Below are positions 1-5,637 of a DNA stretch of 5,637 nucleotides, piece by piece. The DNA comes from Flavobacteriales bacterium (GTDB taxonomy: Bacteria; Bacteroidota; Bacteroidia; Flavobacteriales_F; PHOS-HE28), in contig JALOLX010000114.1 in the NCBI GenBank assembly GCA_025455765.1, forward strand, positions 1 to 5,637. The letters are read 5' to 3'. The notes under the pieces were generated by a model. That model had not been told where the DNA came from. It was given only the letters and a program-made list of their open reading frames with translations, and made no database searches. Every line of letters starts with the position of its first letter. The stretch's first letter is position 1. The translations under genes and the position numbers were made by a program.

Positions 1-1
1 C

Positions 2-136
2 TGGTGGGGCGGTGATGCCACCTACGTGAACGCCTTCGTGGGAGTGAACATGGCCTCGGCCGTGCTCCTCACGCTGATCTTCGGCTGGCGCGAACTGGGC
101 ACGGGCCCACGGGCGCGGTGGAGCGATGCGCACTGA
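2..136 (+). CDS. C-terminal end of an unidentified membrane protein (partial)
   Basis: An open frame enters from the left edge and runs 44 codons to a TGA at 134-136; the start lies outside the window. The visible peptide begins WWGGDATYVNAF and contains one hydrophobic segment (about visible residues 9-29, rich in V, A, L and F) followed by a short polar, Arg-rich tail (RELGTGPRARWSDAH). That is the pattern of a final transmembrane helix with a positively charged tail, which would put the C-terminus in the cytoplasm by the positive-inside rule. Codon choice has the G/C-rich third positions of the neighbouring genes, supporting real coding. It ends 9 bases before the convergent gatC stop, with no hairpin between. 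I do not recognise the family; 44 residues are too few to assign a function. Confidence 0.55.
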   Translation, partial: WWGGDATYVNAFVGVNMASAVLLTLIFGWRELGTGPRARWSDAH

Positions 137-145
137 GCGCGCCGG

Positions 146-445
146 TCACTTGTCCACCACGCGGGGCACCTTGAAGTAGTCGCTGTCCTTCACCGGACTG
201 TTCCGCAGCGCTTCCTGCTTGCTTACGATATCGCTGGCGATCACCGCATCGGGCCGCAATACGTTCTCCTCTTCGGTCATGAAGATGAGCGGTTCCACGC
301 CAGCGGTATCCACCTCGTTCAAACGCTCCACAAAGGAGAGCACACGCTCCATGTCCGCCAGGATGGCTGCGCGCGCGGCCGGATCGCTGTAGTCCAGCTT
401 GGCCAGTTCGGCGATGCGGTCCAGGGTCTGTTCAGTGATCTGCAT
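146..445 (-). CDS. gatC: Asp-tRNA(Asn)/Glu-tRNA(Gln) amidotransferase subunit C
   Basis: GatC is the small subunit of the cytoplasmic GatCAB complex, which converts misacylated Glu-tRNA(Gln) and/or Asp-tRNA(Asn) to the correct amide form. GatC wraps around GatA and stabilises its contact with GatB. The 99-residue length is typical. Visible family features are an N-terminal helix with IAELAKLDYSD (residues 11-21), the block FVERLNEVDTAGVEPL (about 38-53), an LRPD motif (63-66) and the C-terminal DYFKVPRVV (about 89-97). The ATG at 443-445 lies inside the end of the upstream acyltransferase gene, whose stop is at 432-434, giving a 14-base overlap. The two are therefore very likely cotranscribed and perhaps translationally coupled. 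No Shine-Dalgarno sequence precedes the start. gatA and gatB are not in the window, which is common because the three genes are often scattered in Bacteroidota. Confidence 0.95.
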   Translation of the reverse strand: MQITEQTLDRIAELAKLDYSDPAARAAILADMERVLSFVERLNEVDTAGVEPLIFMTEEENVLRPDAVIASDIVSKQEALRNSPVKDSDYFKVPRVVDK

Positions 446-1253
446 GGCGGGGAGCGAACTGGATCAAGGGCTCTTCGATGGTGGCGTACACCTGCTGGCG
501 CAAAGCTACCAGATCATCCATCGTCATGCCCTTGGTGGGGATGGGCTTATGGAGCACGGCGCGGGCCCGTCCTGGTCGTGCGCGGCTAAGCAGTTCCAAC
601 GGTTCACCGAAGAGGCGCCAGTGGTCCACGAAGGTCACCGGCACGATGGGCACCTGCTTCTCAATGGCCAGGCGGAAGGCCCCGTCCTTGAAGGGCTTCA
701 TGCGCGGTGCATGGGCAGGGATGGTGCCTTCGGGAAAGAGGGCGATGCTGGTGCCACGATCGATGGCGTCGCCGGCCTTGCGCAACGCCATGGCGGCCTC
801 CACGCGGTTGTTGCGGTTCACGGCGATGTTCATCCCCTTGAAGAAGATGTTGAAAAGCGGCCACTTCAGCAGTTCGTACTTGCCCATGAAGAGGAAGTAC
901 GTGGGGATGATGTTGTACATCTGGATGATGTCGAGGTAGCTGCCGTGGTTGCAGCAGATCACCATCGGCCCGGCAGGCAGGTCTGCGCGGCGCTCCACCT
1001 GTTGCGGTGTGCCGATGGCCCATTGCAGAAAGAAGGCCCACCGCCGCTTCATGCGGAAGGCACGCGGATACCGGTCGGGATGGCCGAGCAGCAGGCGGAA
1101 GTAGGGATAGAGCACCACCAGCGAACCGAAGAACACCAGCGCGAACCAGAGCTTATAGACCCAACGCAGCGGCAGGAAGAGCCAACGCGCCAAGGGCGAA
1201 CGGAGCTGTTCACCATCGGGCACCCGGTGGCGGGCGGCAGCGTGCTGTTCCAT
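432..1253 (-). CDS. plsC: 1-acyl-sn-glycerol-3-phosphate acyltransferase (PlsC family)
   Basis: Predicted membrane enzyme that transfers an acyl chain to lysophosphatidic acid to give phosphatidic acid, the precursor of membrane phospholipids. With the start at 1251-1253 the protein has 273 residues. A hydrophobic N-terminal helix spans about residues 32-50. The acyltransferase blocks follow in order: NHGSYLD (102-108), which supplies the catalytic HX4D pair H103/D108; KGMNIAVNRNN (139-149); FPEGT (173-177), the acceptor-binding block; and VPIVPVTF (201-208). The usual Arg after FPEGT is replaced by IP, a variant I associate with Bacteroidota homologues. The frame stays open 69 codons further upstream to 1460, but that extension would run through trpS and across the candidate promoter, so the ATG at 1253 is preferred. 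It is the first gene of a unit with gatC. A role as a general acyltransferase of the same superfamily with another acceptor cannot be excluded. Confidence 0.9.
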   Translation of the reverse strand: MEQHAAARHRVPDGEQLRSPLARWLFLPLRWVYKLWFALVFFGSLVVLYPYFRLLLGHPDRYPRAFRMKRRWAFFLQWAIGTPQQVERRADLPAGPMVICCNHGSYLDIIQMYNIIPTYFLFMGKYELLKWPLFNIFFKGMNIAVNRNNRVEAAMALRKAGDAIDRGTSIALFPEGTIPAHAPRMKPFKDGAFRLAIEKQVPIVPVTFVDHWRLFGEPLELLSRARPGRARAVLHKPIPTKGMTMDDLVALRQQVYATIEEPLIQFAPRHADH

Positions 1254-1265
1254 GGAACGGGAGCG

Positions 1266-1292
1266 CGAATGTAGCCAGCTTGGAGGGAGCAA
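1266..1292 (-). promoter_or_regulatory. Candidate Bacteroidota-type promoter for plsC-gatC
   Basis: Read on the minus strand, positions 1273-1266 spell TACATTCG, one mismatch from the Bacteroidota -7 consensus TAnnTTTG. A TTG at 1292-1290 lies 16 bases upstream and could be the -33 element, slightly closer than the usual spacing of about 19-21. The box ends 12 bases before the plsC ATG, so the transcript would have a leader of only a few bases. The assignment rests on sequence pattern alone. It is supported by its location in a 72-base divergent spacer where a promoter must exist for this strand. Confidence 0.5.
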
Positions 1293-1310
1293 GGCCGCGC
1301 AGGGCGCTGC

Positions 1311-1318
1311 TATCTTCG
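1311..1318 (+). promoter_or_regulatory. Candidate -7 box for trpS
   Basis: The octamer TATCTTCG differs from the Bacteroidota -7 consensus TAnnTTTG at one position and ends 7 bases before the trpS ATG. Transcription starting a few bases downstream would give a leaderless or nearly leaderless message, leaving no room for a tRNA-sensing leader, attenuator or ribosome binding site. No good TTG sits at the expected -33 distance: the only nearby TTG (1280-1282) is 28 bases away. The upstream half is therefore weak. Confidence 0.5.
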
Positions 1319-1325
1319 CCGCTTC

Positions 1326-2294
1326 ATGGCGCGCATCCTCACAGGCATCCAAAGCACCGGCACACCGCACCTTGGCAATGTGCTCGGTGCCATCCGTCCG
1401 GCCATCGCGCTCAGCGAACGCCCGGGCAACGACTCCTTCTTCTTCATTGCCGACCTGCACTCCCTCACCCAGATCAAGGATGGGGCGGTGCTGCGGGGCA
1501 ACACCAACGCCGTGGCCGCAGCGTGGCTGGCCTGCGGGCTCGACCCAGCGCGCACGGTGTTCTACCGCCAGAGCGACGTACCCGAGGTGACCGAGCTGTG
1601 TTGGTACCTCAACTGCTTCTTCCCCTATTCACGCCTGGCGCTGGCCCACAGCTTCAAGGACAAGGCCGACCGCCTGGAGGATGTGAACGCAGGCCTCTTC
1701 ACCTATCCCATGCTCATGGCGGCGGACATCCTGCTGTATGATGCACACTACGTGCCCGTGGGGAAGGACCAAATGCAGCACCTGGAATTCACCCGCGATG
1801 TGGCCGAGCGCTTCAACCACCGGATGGGCGAGACCTTCGTAGTGCCCGATGCGCGCATCGACGAGCAGGTGATGGTGGTGCCCGGCACCGATGGCGAGAA
1901 GATGAGCAAGAGCCGCAACAATCTGGTGCGGCTCTTCGCCAGCGAGAAGGAGCTGAAGCAGGATGTGATGGGCATCGTCACGGACAGCCAGCCGTTGGAG
2001 GCACCGAAGGATCCCGAAGCCAATAACGTGTACCGGCTCTTCAAGCTGGTGGCCCCAGCGGATGCAGTGGCCGACATGGCCGCGAAGTTCCGCGCCGGAG
2101 GCTATGGCTACGGCCACGCGAAGAAGGCCTTGTTGGAGGTGCTGCTCGATGGCTACCGCCAGGAGCGCGACAACTTCCAGCGGTACATGGCCGACCCTGC
2201 CGAGCTGGACCGTGCGTTGCAGGTGGGCGCCGCGAAGGCGCGTACGGTAGCGCAGGTTGTGCTGAAGCGCACACGGGAACGGCTAGGTTACTGA
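1326..2294 (+). CDS. trpS: Tryptophan--tRNA ligase
   Basis: Cytoplasmic class Ic aminoacyl-tRNA synthetase that activates tryptophan with ATP and charges tRNA(Trp). The 322-residue length fits the compact bacterial enzyme (about 320-340). The N-terminus carries the usual TGIQSTGTPHLGN (6-18), whose TPHLGN is the HIGH-type ATP site. MAADILLY (131-138) holds the Asp (D134) equivalent to the one that binds the tryptophan amino group in characterised TrpRS. VPVGKDQMQHLEFTRDVA (143-160) is the conserved Rossmann-fold block, and GEKMSKSRN (190-198) contains the KMSKS loop. The C-terminal helical part (about 203-322) is the anticodon-binding region. The start is fixed by the family N-terminus and by the candidate -7 box just upstream. 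It is transcribed divergently from plsC-gatC and followed after 7 bases by the TMTC-like gene, so the two may share a transcript. All key motifs are intact and nothing in the gene looks unusual. Confidence 0.97.
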   Translation: MARILTGIQSTGTPHLGNVLGAIRPAIALSERPGNDSFFFIADLHSLTQIKDGAVLRGNTNAVAAAWLACGLDPARTVFYRQSDVPEVTELCWYLNCFFPYSRLALAHSFKDKADRLEDVNAGLFTYPMLMAADILLYDAHYVPVGKDQMQHLEFTRDVAERFNHRMGETFVVPDARIDEQVMVVPGTDGEKMSKSRNNLVRLFASEKELKQDVMGIVTDSQPLEAPKDPEANNVYRLFKLVAPADAVADMAAKFRAGGYGYGHAKKALLEVLLDGYRQERDNFQRYMADPAELDRALQVGAAKARTVAQVVLKRTRERLGY

Positions 2295-2301
2295 CCGCGC
2301 G

Positions 2302-4152
2302 ATGCACATGACGGTGCCCGAACACATCCGTGGTGCAGCCTGGGATGGTGTTCTGCTTCTCCTTGTGCTACTCGTGTTCTGGCCCGTAATACCCTGTGGG
2401 CTTTTTCCATGGGATGATGGGGAGTACTGGTCTGCCGCACAAGCAGGTCTGCAAAACCTCTGGCGGCCTGTGCTCGGCAACGTTCACCCCCTGTCCATGC
2501 TTTCCCTGTGGGCCGACCAGATCATCGGGTCGGGATCGTTGAAGGTGCCCCATTTTTCAAGCATCCTTCTGCATGGCATCAACTCAATTCTGGTCCGTCG
2601 TACGATAGCATCATCGCTCATACCTGGCGACCGTACCGCAATGCTTGTCGCTTTGGTCTTTGCGCTTCATCCCCTGCAAGTGGAAAGCGTTGCATGGTTG
2701 GCGGAACGGAAGACCGTGCTATCGGGTACCTTCCTGCTGCTGTGTACAGGGTCGTACCTGAGGTATCTGAAGGAGGGTAAAGTGCACCTTGTCTGGTTGA
2801 CCGCCCTGCTCTTTTCCGCAGCGCTACTGTCCAAGCCGATCGCCGTTGCATGGCCGCTGTTCCTCTTCGGCATGGGGCTGTTCATGCAAGGAAGAGCACA
2901 ATGGGACTTGCAGCGTAGGATCTTGCTTCCCTTGTTCATTCTCGCCGTGATCATGGCTGTGACAACGGTACTTGCCCAGCAAGAAGCTGGCTTCGTCCAT
3001 CTGGATCGCGGCAGATCGGAGATCTCTGCATTTCTGCTGCCCTTTATCGCATACAGCTCCTATCCGGTGCGCGTCCTACTACCATATGACATCAGCATTC
3101 TGCACCCCATACCGACAAAACTGGGCTTGCAGGAGATACTGTTTCTCTCGCTGACCATTGGTGCAATGGTCTTGATCGTTCGCGCATGGAAAAAGGAACA
3201 GGATAAGGTCTTGGGCATACTGCTCATGTATTCCGCCGCCGTGCTGCCTGTGATCCACCTCGTGCCGTTCGGTTCAATGCTAACTGCGGACAGGTACGCC
3301 TACCTCGCCGTTATTCCGATCGCCTGTGGTGTATTCCAGCCGATGAAGGTGTTCATGCAGTACAGACCAGTACCGCTCTACGTACTATCGGCAATGGTGG
3401 TGATGGTCATCGCCTTCATGGCCCACCACAGAAGTCGGATGTGGTGCAACGGCGAAGATCTTTTCGCACAAGCAGTGGCACAGTATCCCTGGAGTGCCAT
3501 GGCACACGCGAACCTAGCAGGTCAGCACATCAGACAAGGCCAGTTCAACGAGGCAGAAGCTCGGCTGGAACAAGCCCTGAAGCTTGACCCTACGCTCACT
3601 GAAGCATCCATCGGACAGGCCCAAGTGGCGCTGCTCACCAACCGTCCGAGTATCGCGCTTCGTGCCTTGCAAGGGGTGAAGCGGCAGGCGCCAGAACATC
3701 CACGGATGGACCTGATCATGCTGCTCGAGGCGCGAGCCTTGAACCAGTTGGGACGGAGCAGCGATGCCCTGGACCGAGCAAATGTCATTCCGAACAACTC
3801 ATCCACCTATGCAGCCGCTCGCGTTGAGCGTGGTATTGCGTTGGCCATGTTGGGCGATCACACACAAGCCATCGTCGCGTATCGCGAAGCATATGGCAAT
3901 GGTGTGAATGACGAACGGCTCTTTCTTAACCTGGCCATCAGTCTGGGCTGGACAGCGCAATACCGCGAAGCGGTGATCGTCCTGAATGAGCTGCTTGCAA
4001 AGCAGCCCAGCCATCCGGAAGCTCTGTTCCTCCGCGGGATCGCACGGTCACGCTCCGGATCCAACGGCTGCGATGACCTCCGTCGCGCGGTATCTGTGGG
4101 CCACCCAACGGCCGAACAAGCCTTGGACCAGTTGTGCACAGCCGATCACTGA
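2302..4152 (+). CDS. TMTC-like membrane protein with C-terminal TPR repeats (predicted GT-C glycosyltransferase)
   Basis: A 616-residue polytopic inner-membrane protein of the bacterial TMTC/PMT-like type: a GT-C membrane domain (about 14-375, roughly nine to eleven hydrophobic segments) followed by a soluble TPR domain (about 394-616). Diagnostic blocks are FPWDDGEYW (35-43), with the acidic pair D38/D39 in the first external loop as in GT-C enzymes; NVHPLSMLSLWAD (60-72); FALHPLQVESVAWLAERK (120-137); LLSKP (175-179); and ADRYAYL (329-335). TPR-like helical pairs are visible near 399-431, 433-465, 504-537 and 538-571. The tail has C-DDLRRA-G-A-L-C (C590 to C612), seen in other Bacteroidota TPR proteins as far as I recall. 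Eukaryotic TMTCs are O-mannosyltransferases; substrate and sugar here are unknown. ATG at 2302 or 2308 could start it; both precede the first helix. The gene is visibly less GC-rich than its neighbours. It overlaps the convergent amidohydrolase-like gene by 7 bases. Confidence 0.8.
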   Translation: MHMTVPEHIRGAAWDGVLLLLVLLVFWPVIPCGLFPWDDGEYWSAAQAGLQNLWRPVLGNVHPLSMLSLWADQIIGSGSLKVPHFSSILLHGINSILVRRTIASSLIPGDRTAMLVALVFALHPLQVESVAWLAERKTVLSGTFLLLCTGSYLRYLKEGKVHLVWLTALLFSAALLSKPIAVAWPLFLFGMGLFMQGRAQWDLQRRILLPLFILAVIMAVTTVLAQQEAGFVHLDRGRSEISAFLLPFIAYSSYPVRVLLPYDISILHPIPTKLGLQEILFLSLTIGAMVLIVRAWKKEQDKVLGILLMYSAAVLPVIHLVPFGSMLTADRYAYLAVIPIACGVFQPMKVFMQYRPVPLYVLSAMVVMVIAFMAHHRSRMWCNGEDLFAQAVAQYPWSAMAHANLAGQHIRQGQFNEAEARLEQALKLDPTLTEASIGQAQVALLTNRPSIALRALQGVKRQAPEHPRMDLIMLLEARALNQLGRSSDALDRANVIPNNSSTYAAARVERGIALAMLGDHTQAIVAYREAYGNGVNDERLFLNLAISLGWTAQYREAVIVLNELLAKQPSHPEALFLRGIARSRSGSNGCDDLRRAVSVGHPTAEQALDQLCTADH

Positions 4153-5471
4153 CCCTGCTCCATCCGCTCCTTGTACACGCGGTACAGCTGCTGGTGGTGG
4201 TCGTCCAGCACAATGGCACGCCCGTCGATGAAGGCATGGGAAAGGGCATTGCCGCGCATATCGAGCGCATCGCCGCGTGAAACGATAAGCGTGGCCTGCT
4301 TACCTACTTCCAGGCTACCCAGCCGGTCGTCCACACCCAGCACGGCGGCGGCATCGAGCGTGATGCTCCGCAGGGCATCCTCGGCAGAGAGTCCGTAGGC
4401 CATGGCAGTGCCTGCGGTGAACGGCAGGTTGCGCAGTCCCATGGCCTCCATGTCACCCGCATAACCCAGGCAGAAGCGGATGCCGCGTTCCTTCAACAGC
4501 GCCGGCAGGCGGTAGGGCAGATCGATGTCGTCCTCGGGGCGCAAGGGCAGGCTGTGCAGGCGACGCAGCACCACGTCCACCTTGTTGTCGCGCAGGATGT
4601 CGGCCACGCGCCAGGCATCATAGCCACCCACCAGCACGGTGCGCTTCACACCCATCTCCTTGGCGAAGAGCACGGCCTCGCTGATCTCGCGCGCAGCATC
4701 GGCGTGAACGAAGAGCGCCTTGGCACCGGAGAAGAGACCGCGCATGGCCTCCATCCGCAGATCGCGCTGAGCGGGTGCCGGCAATTGGCTGTAGGCACGG
4801 GCTTGTGCGAAGAAGGCCCGCAGTGCTGTCAGCCGCTTGGTGCGCGCATCGTCCTTGGCCTTGTCGGTCTCGCCGGGCTCGGCCCACCAGCCACTGCGCT
4901 CGTATGCGGCGGGCCAGTTGAGGTGGACGGCATCATCGGCCTTCACCAAGGCCTGCTCCCAGTCCCAGGCATCGAGCTGCATAACCGAACTGGTGCCGCT
5001 GATGGTGAGCCCGCGCGGACACACCTGCGCCACCAGTACGCCGTTGGTGCGGGTGGTGGGGATCAAGCGCGAATCGGCCTTGTAGGCGATGGCACTGCGC
5101 AGCTCAGGCTCCAGGTCGCCGATGTCGCTGTCGTCCACACTGGCGCGCACCGCTTCGATCTCGGAGAGGCCGATGGTGGCATCTGCAGCGATGAAGCCCG
5201 GATACACGTGCTGGCCGCTGACATCGATGACGGTGTCGTAGGTGGCCTTCACCCCGTAGTTGTAACCCACATAGTCGATGCGGCCATTGCGAAAGCCCAC
5301 GGCACCTTCACTGATGGTGCGGCCATCGCCCACATGCACCGTGCCTCCGGTGACCAGGATGGAGCGCGTCTGTGGCGGTGCGGGCGTAGGATGCTGAGCC
5401 TGGAGCAGCGCTGTGCACAGCACCGGTAACAAGCTGGCGAACACGCGCCGGAGGTGGTGGATGGATGGCAT
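4146..5471 (-). CDS. Secreted amidohydrolase-superfamily protein lacking the HxH metal motif
   Basis: A 441-residue exported protein with an amidohydrolase-type fold. Residues 1-26 form a Sec signal peptide: positive MPSIHHLRR, hydrophobic core FASLLPVLCTALL, and a likely cut near AQ. The beta-sandwich strand ILVTGGTVHVGDGRTI (38-53) and the return SLEVGKQATLIVSRGDALDM (386-405) frame the barrel as in imidazolonepropionase-like enzymes. Where active members have GxxDxHxH this one reads YPGFIAADATIGL (90-102), so both first metal-binding histidines are missing. Histidines remain at FVHAD (H256) and RRLHSLP (H306), but no SD motif is evident near strand 8 (GYAGDMEAMGLRNLPFTAG, 336-354). The blocks SVMQLDAWDWE and WWAEPG are, from memory, conserved in Bacteroidota homologues that follow a larger amidohydrolase gene. 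The frame is open to 5555, but the upstream gene's stop lies 4 bases before the ATG at 5471 and the signal peptide begins there. The substrate is unknown. Confidence 0.85.
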   Translation of the reverse strand: MPSIHHLRRVFASLLPVLCTALLQAQHPTPAPPQTRSILVTGGTVHVGDGRTISEGAVGFRNGRIDYVGYNYGVKATYDTVIDVSGQHVYPGFIAADATIGLSEIEAVRASVDDSDIGDLEPELRSAIAYKADSRLIPTTRTNGVLVAQVCPRGLTISGTSSVMQLDAWDWEQALVKADDAVHLNWPAAYERSGWWAEPGETDKAKDDARTKRLTALRAFFAQARAYSQLPAPAQRDLRMEAMRGLFSGAKALFVHADAAREISEAVLFAKEMGVKRTVLVGGYDAWRVADILRDNKVDVVLRRLHSLPLRPEDDIDLPYRLPALLKERGIRFCLGYAGDMEAMGLRNLPFTAGTAMAYGLSAEDALRSITLDAAAVLGVDDRLGSLEVGKQATLIVSRGDALDMRGNALSHAFIDGRAIVLDDHHQQLYRVYKERMEQGQ

Positions 5472-5475
5472 GTGT

Positions 5476-5637
5476 TCAATGATGATCATGTCCGTCGTGT
5501 CCTTCGTGTCCTTCTTCGCCCAGGTCATCGCAATGCCAGAGGTGCCTGCGTTCACGGCGCGCCTTGCGGGTGGGAGCGCCCTCGGCCTGTGCGGCGATCA
5601 TGGCGCGTACGATGCGATCGCGTTCGGCAGCAGCCCA
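5476..5637 (-). CDS. C-terminal end of a probable amidohydrolase (first of the pair), His-rich tail (partial)
   Basis: A minus-strand frame enters from the right edge and runs 53 codons to the TGA at 5478-5476. The visible end begins WAAAERDRIVRAMIAAQAEG, continues with a basic stretch (TRKARRERR), then LWHCDDLGEE, and finishes GHEGHDGHDHH. From memory, larger Bacteroidota amidohydrolases that precede proteins like the one at 4146-5471 end with a helix of the type ER-I-MI-AQ-G-T followed by a basic segment and an HCD motif. That match, together with the 4-base gap to the next start, is the basis for the call. The catalytic domain lies outside the window. The acidic/histidine tail could bind Zn, Ni or Cu, either to feed a metal site or as an incidental extension; this is inference. 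The promoter of this operon must also lie beyond the right edge. Confidence 0.7.
   Translation of the reverse strand, partial: WAAAERDRIVRAMIAAQAEGAPTRKARRERRHLWHCDDLGEEGHEGHDGHDHH
5485..5511 (-). repeat. Three tandem 9-base units encoding the Gly-His-acidic tail
   Basis: On the minus strand 5511-5485 reads as three 9-base units: GGACACGAA, GGACACGAC, GGACATGAT. They stay in codon phase and encode GHE, GHD and GHD, followed by HH and the stop. The unit preceding them (GGCGAAGAA, encoding GEE) shares the leading GG and final GAA. The pattern suggests slippage-type expansion of a codon triplet at the end of the gene. Confidence 0.75.

Noticed and set aside
137..145. Terminator between the first gene and gatC
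   Set aside because: Only 9 bases separate the two stops and I see no inverted repeat with a T-run there.
399..1274. A 291-codon plus-strand open frame opposite gatC and plsC
   Set aside because: It lies antisense to two well-supported genes, its translation is His/Gly/Glu-rich without recognisable motifs, and GC-rich genes commonly leave long open frames on the opposite strand.
1254..1460. Upstream extension of plsC by 69 codons
   Set aside because: It would overlap the start of trpS on the other strand, cross the candidate promoters and add a non-hydrophobic stretch absent from the family.
2257..2291. Possible promoter before the TMTC-like gene (TTG at 2257, TAGGTTAC at 2284-2291)
   Set aside because: The -7 match is poor at the last two positions and the spacing to TTG is 24 bases. 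The 7-base gap after trpS makes read-through more likely, although an internal promoter is not excluded.
4554..5429. A 291-codon plus-strand open frame opposite the amidohydrolase-like gene
   Set aside because: It is the antisense of a gene with a clear signal peptide and conserved blocks; the translation is low-complexity and matches no family I know.
5414..5471. Lipoprotein signal in the amidohydrolase-like protein (cysteine in PVLCT)
   Set aside because: The residues before the cysteine (V-L-C) lack the small residue required at -1 of a lipobox, and a normal cleavage site follows at AQ.
5485..5520. Tandem GGACACGAA-like units as a non-coding intergenic repeat element
   Set aside because: The units are in phase with an open frame that ends in a stop just after them, so they are explained as the coding sequence of a Gly-His-acidic tail.
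5472..5555. Upstream extension of the amidohydrolase-like gene by 28 codons
   Set aside because: The extension (…KKDTKDTTDM…) is the out-of-frame reading of the upstream gene's His-rich tail and would bury the signal peptide.

Overview
The window is a stretch of chromosome from what looks like a GC-rich member of the Bacteroidota, probably Flavobacteriales-like. The clues are protein variants I associate with that phylum: a PlsC with an FPEGTIP block, a secreted pair of amidohydrolases, and a TPR protein ending in a C-DD-LRRA-G-C motif. Two TAnnTTyG-type -7 promoter boxes and the lack of Shine-Dalgarno sequences before the genes point the same way. Placement below phylum is inference; no rRNA or other phylogenetic marker is present beyond these proteins.

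Layout from left to right. Positions 2-136 (+) hold the C-terminal end of an unidentified membrane protein. It converges, after 9 bases, on a minus-strand pair: plsC-like acyltransferase (432-1253) followed by gatC (146-445), overlapping by 14 bases. A 72-base divergent spacer (1254-1325) carries a candidate promoter on each strand. On the plus strand, trpS (1326-2294) is followed 7 bases later by a 616-residue membrane TPR protein of the TMTC / GT-C glycosyltransferase type (2302-4152). That gene overlaps tail-to-tail by 7 bases with a minus-strand secreted amidohydrolase-like protein (4146-5471). Four bases upstream of the latter is the C-terminal end of another minus-strand gene (5476-5637), very probably the first member of an amidohydrolase pair, ending in a His/Asp/Glu-rich tail.

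Functionally, gatC and trpS both serve aminoacyl-tRNA supply, and the acyltransferase makes phosphatidic acid for membranes. The TMTC-like protein probably glycosylates exported proteins or substrates. The two amidohydrolase-superfamily proteins are probably exported and act together. Genes are packed tightly: no non-coding stretch exceeds 72 bases, and I see no tRNA, rRNA, CRISPR array, insertion sequence or convincing hairpin terminator. Most of the window is ordinary housekeeping sequence. The points worth a second look are the second amidohydrolase, which has lost the canonical HxH metal site, its partner's histidine-rich tail encoded by a 9-base tandem repeat, and the visibly lower GC of the TMTC-like gene.
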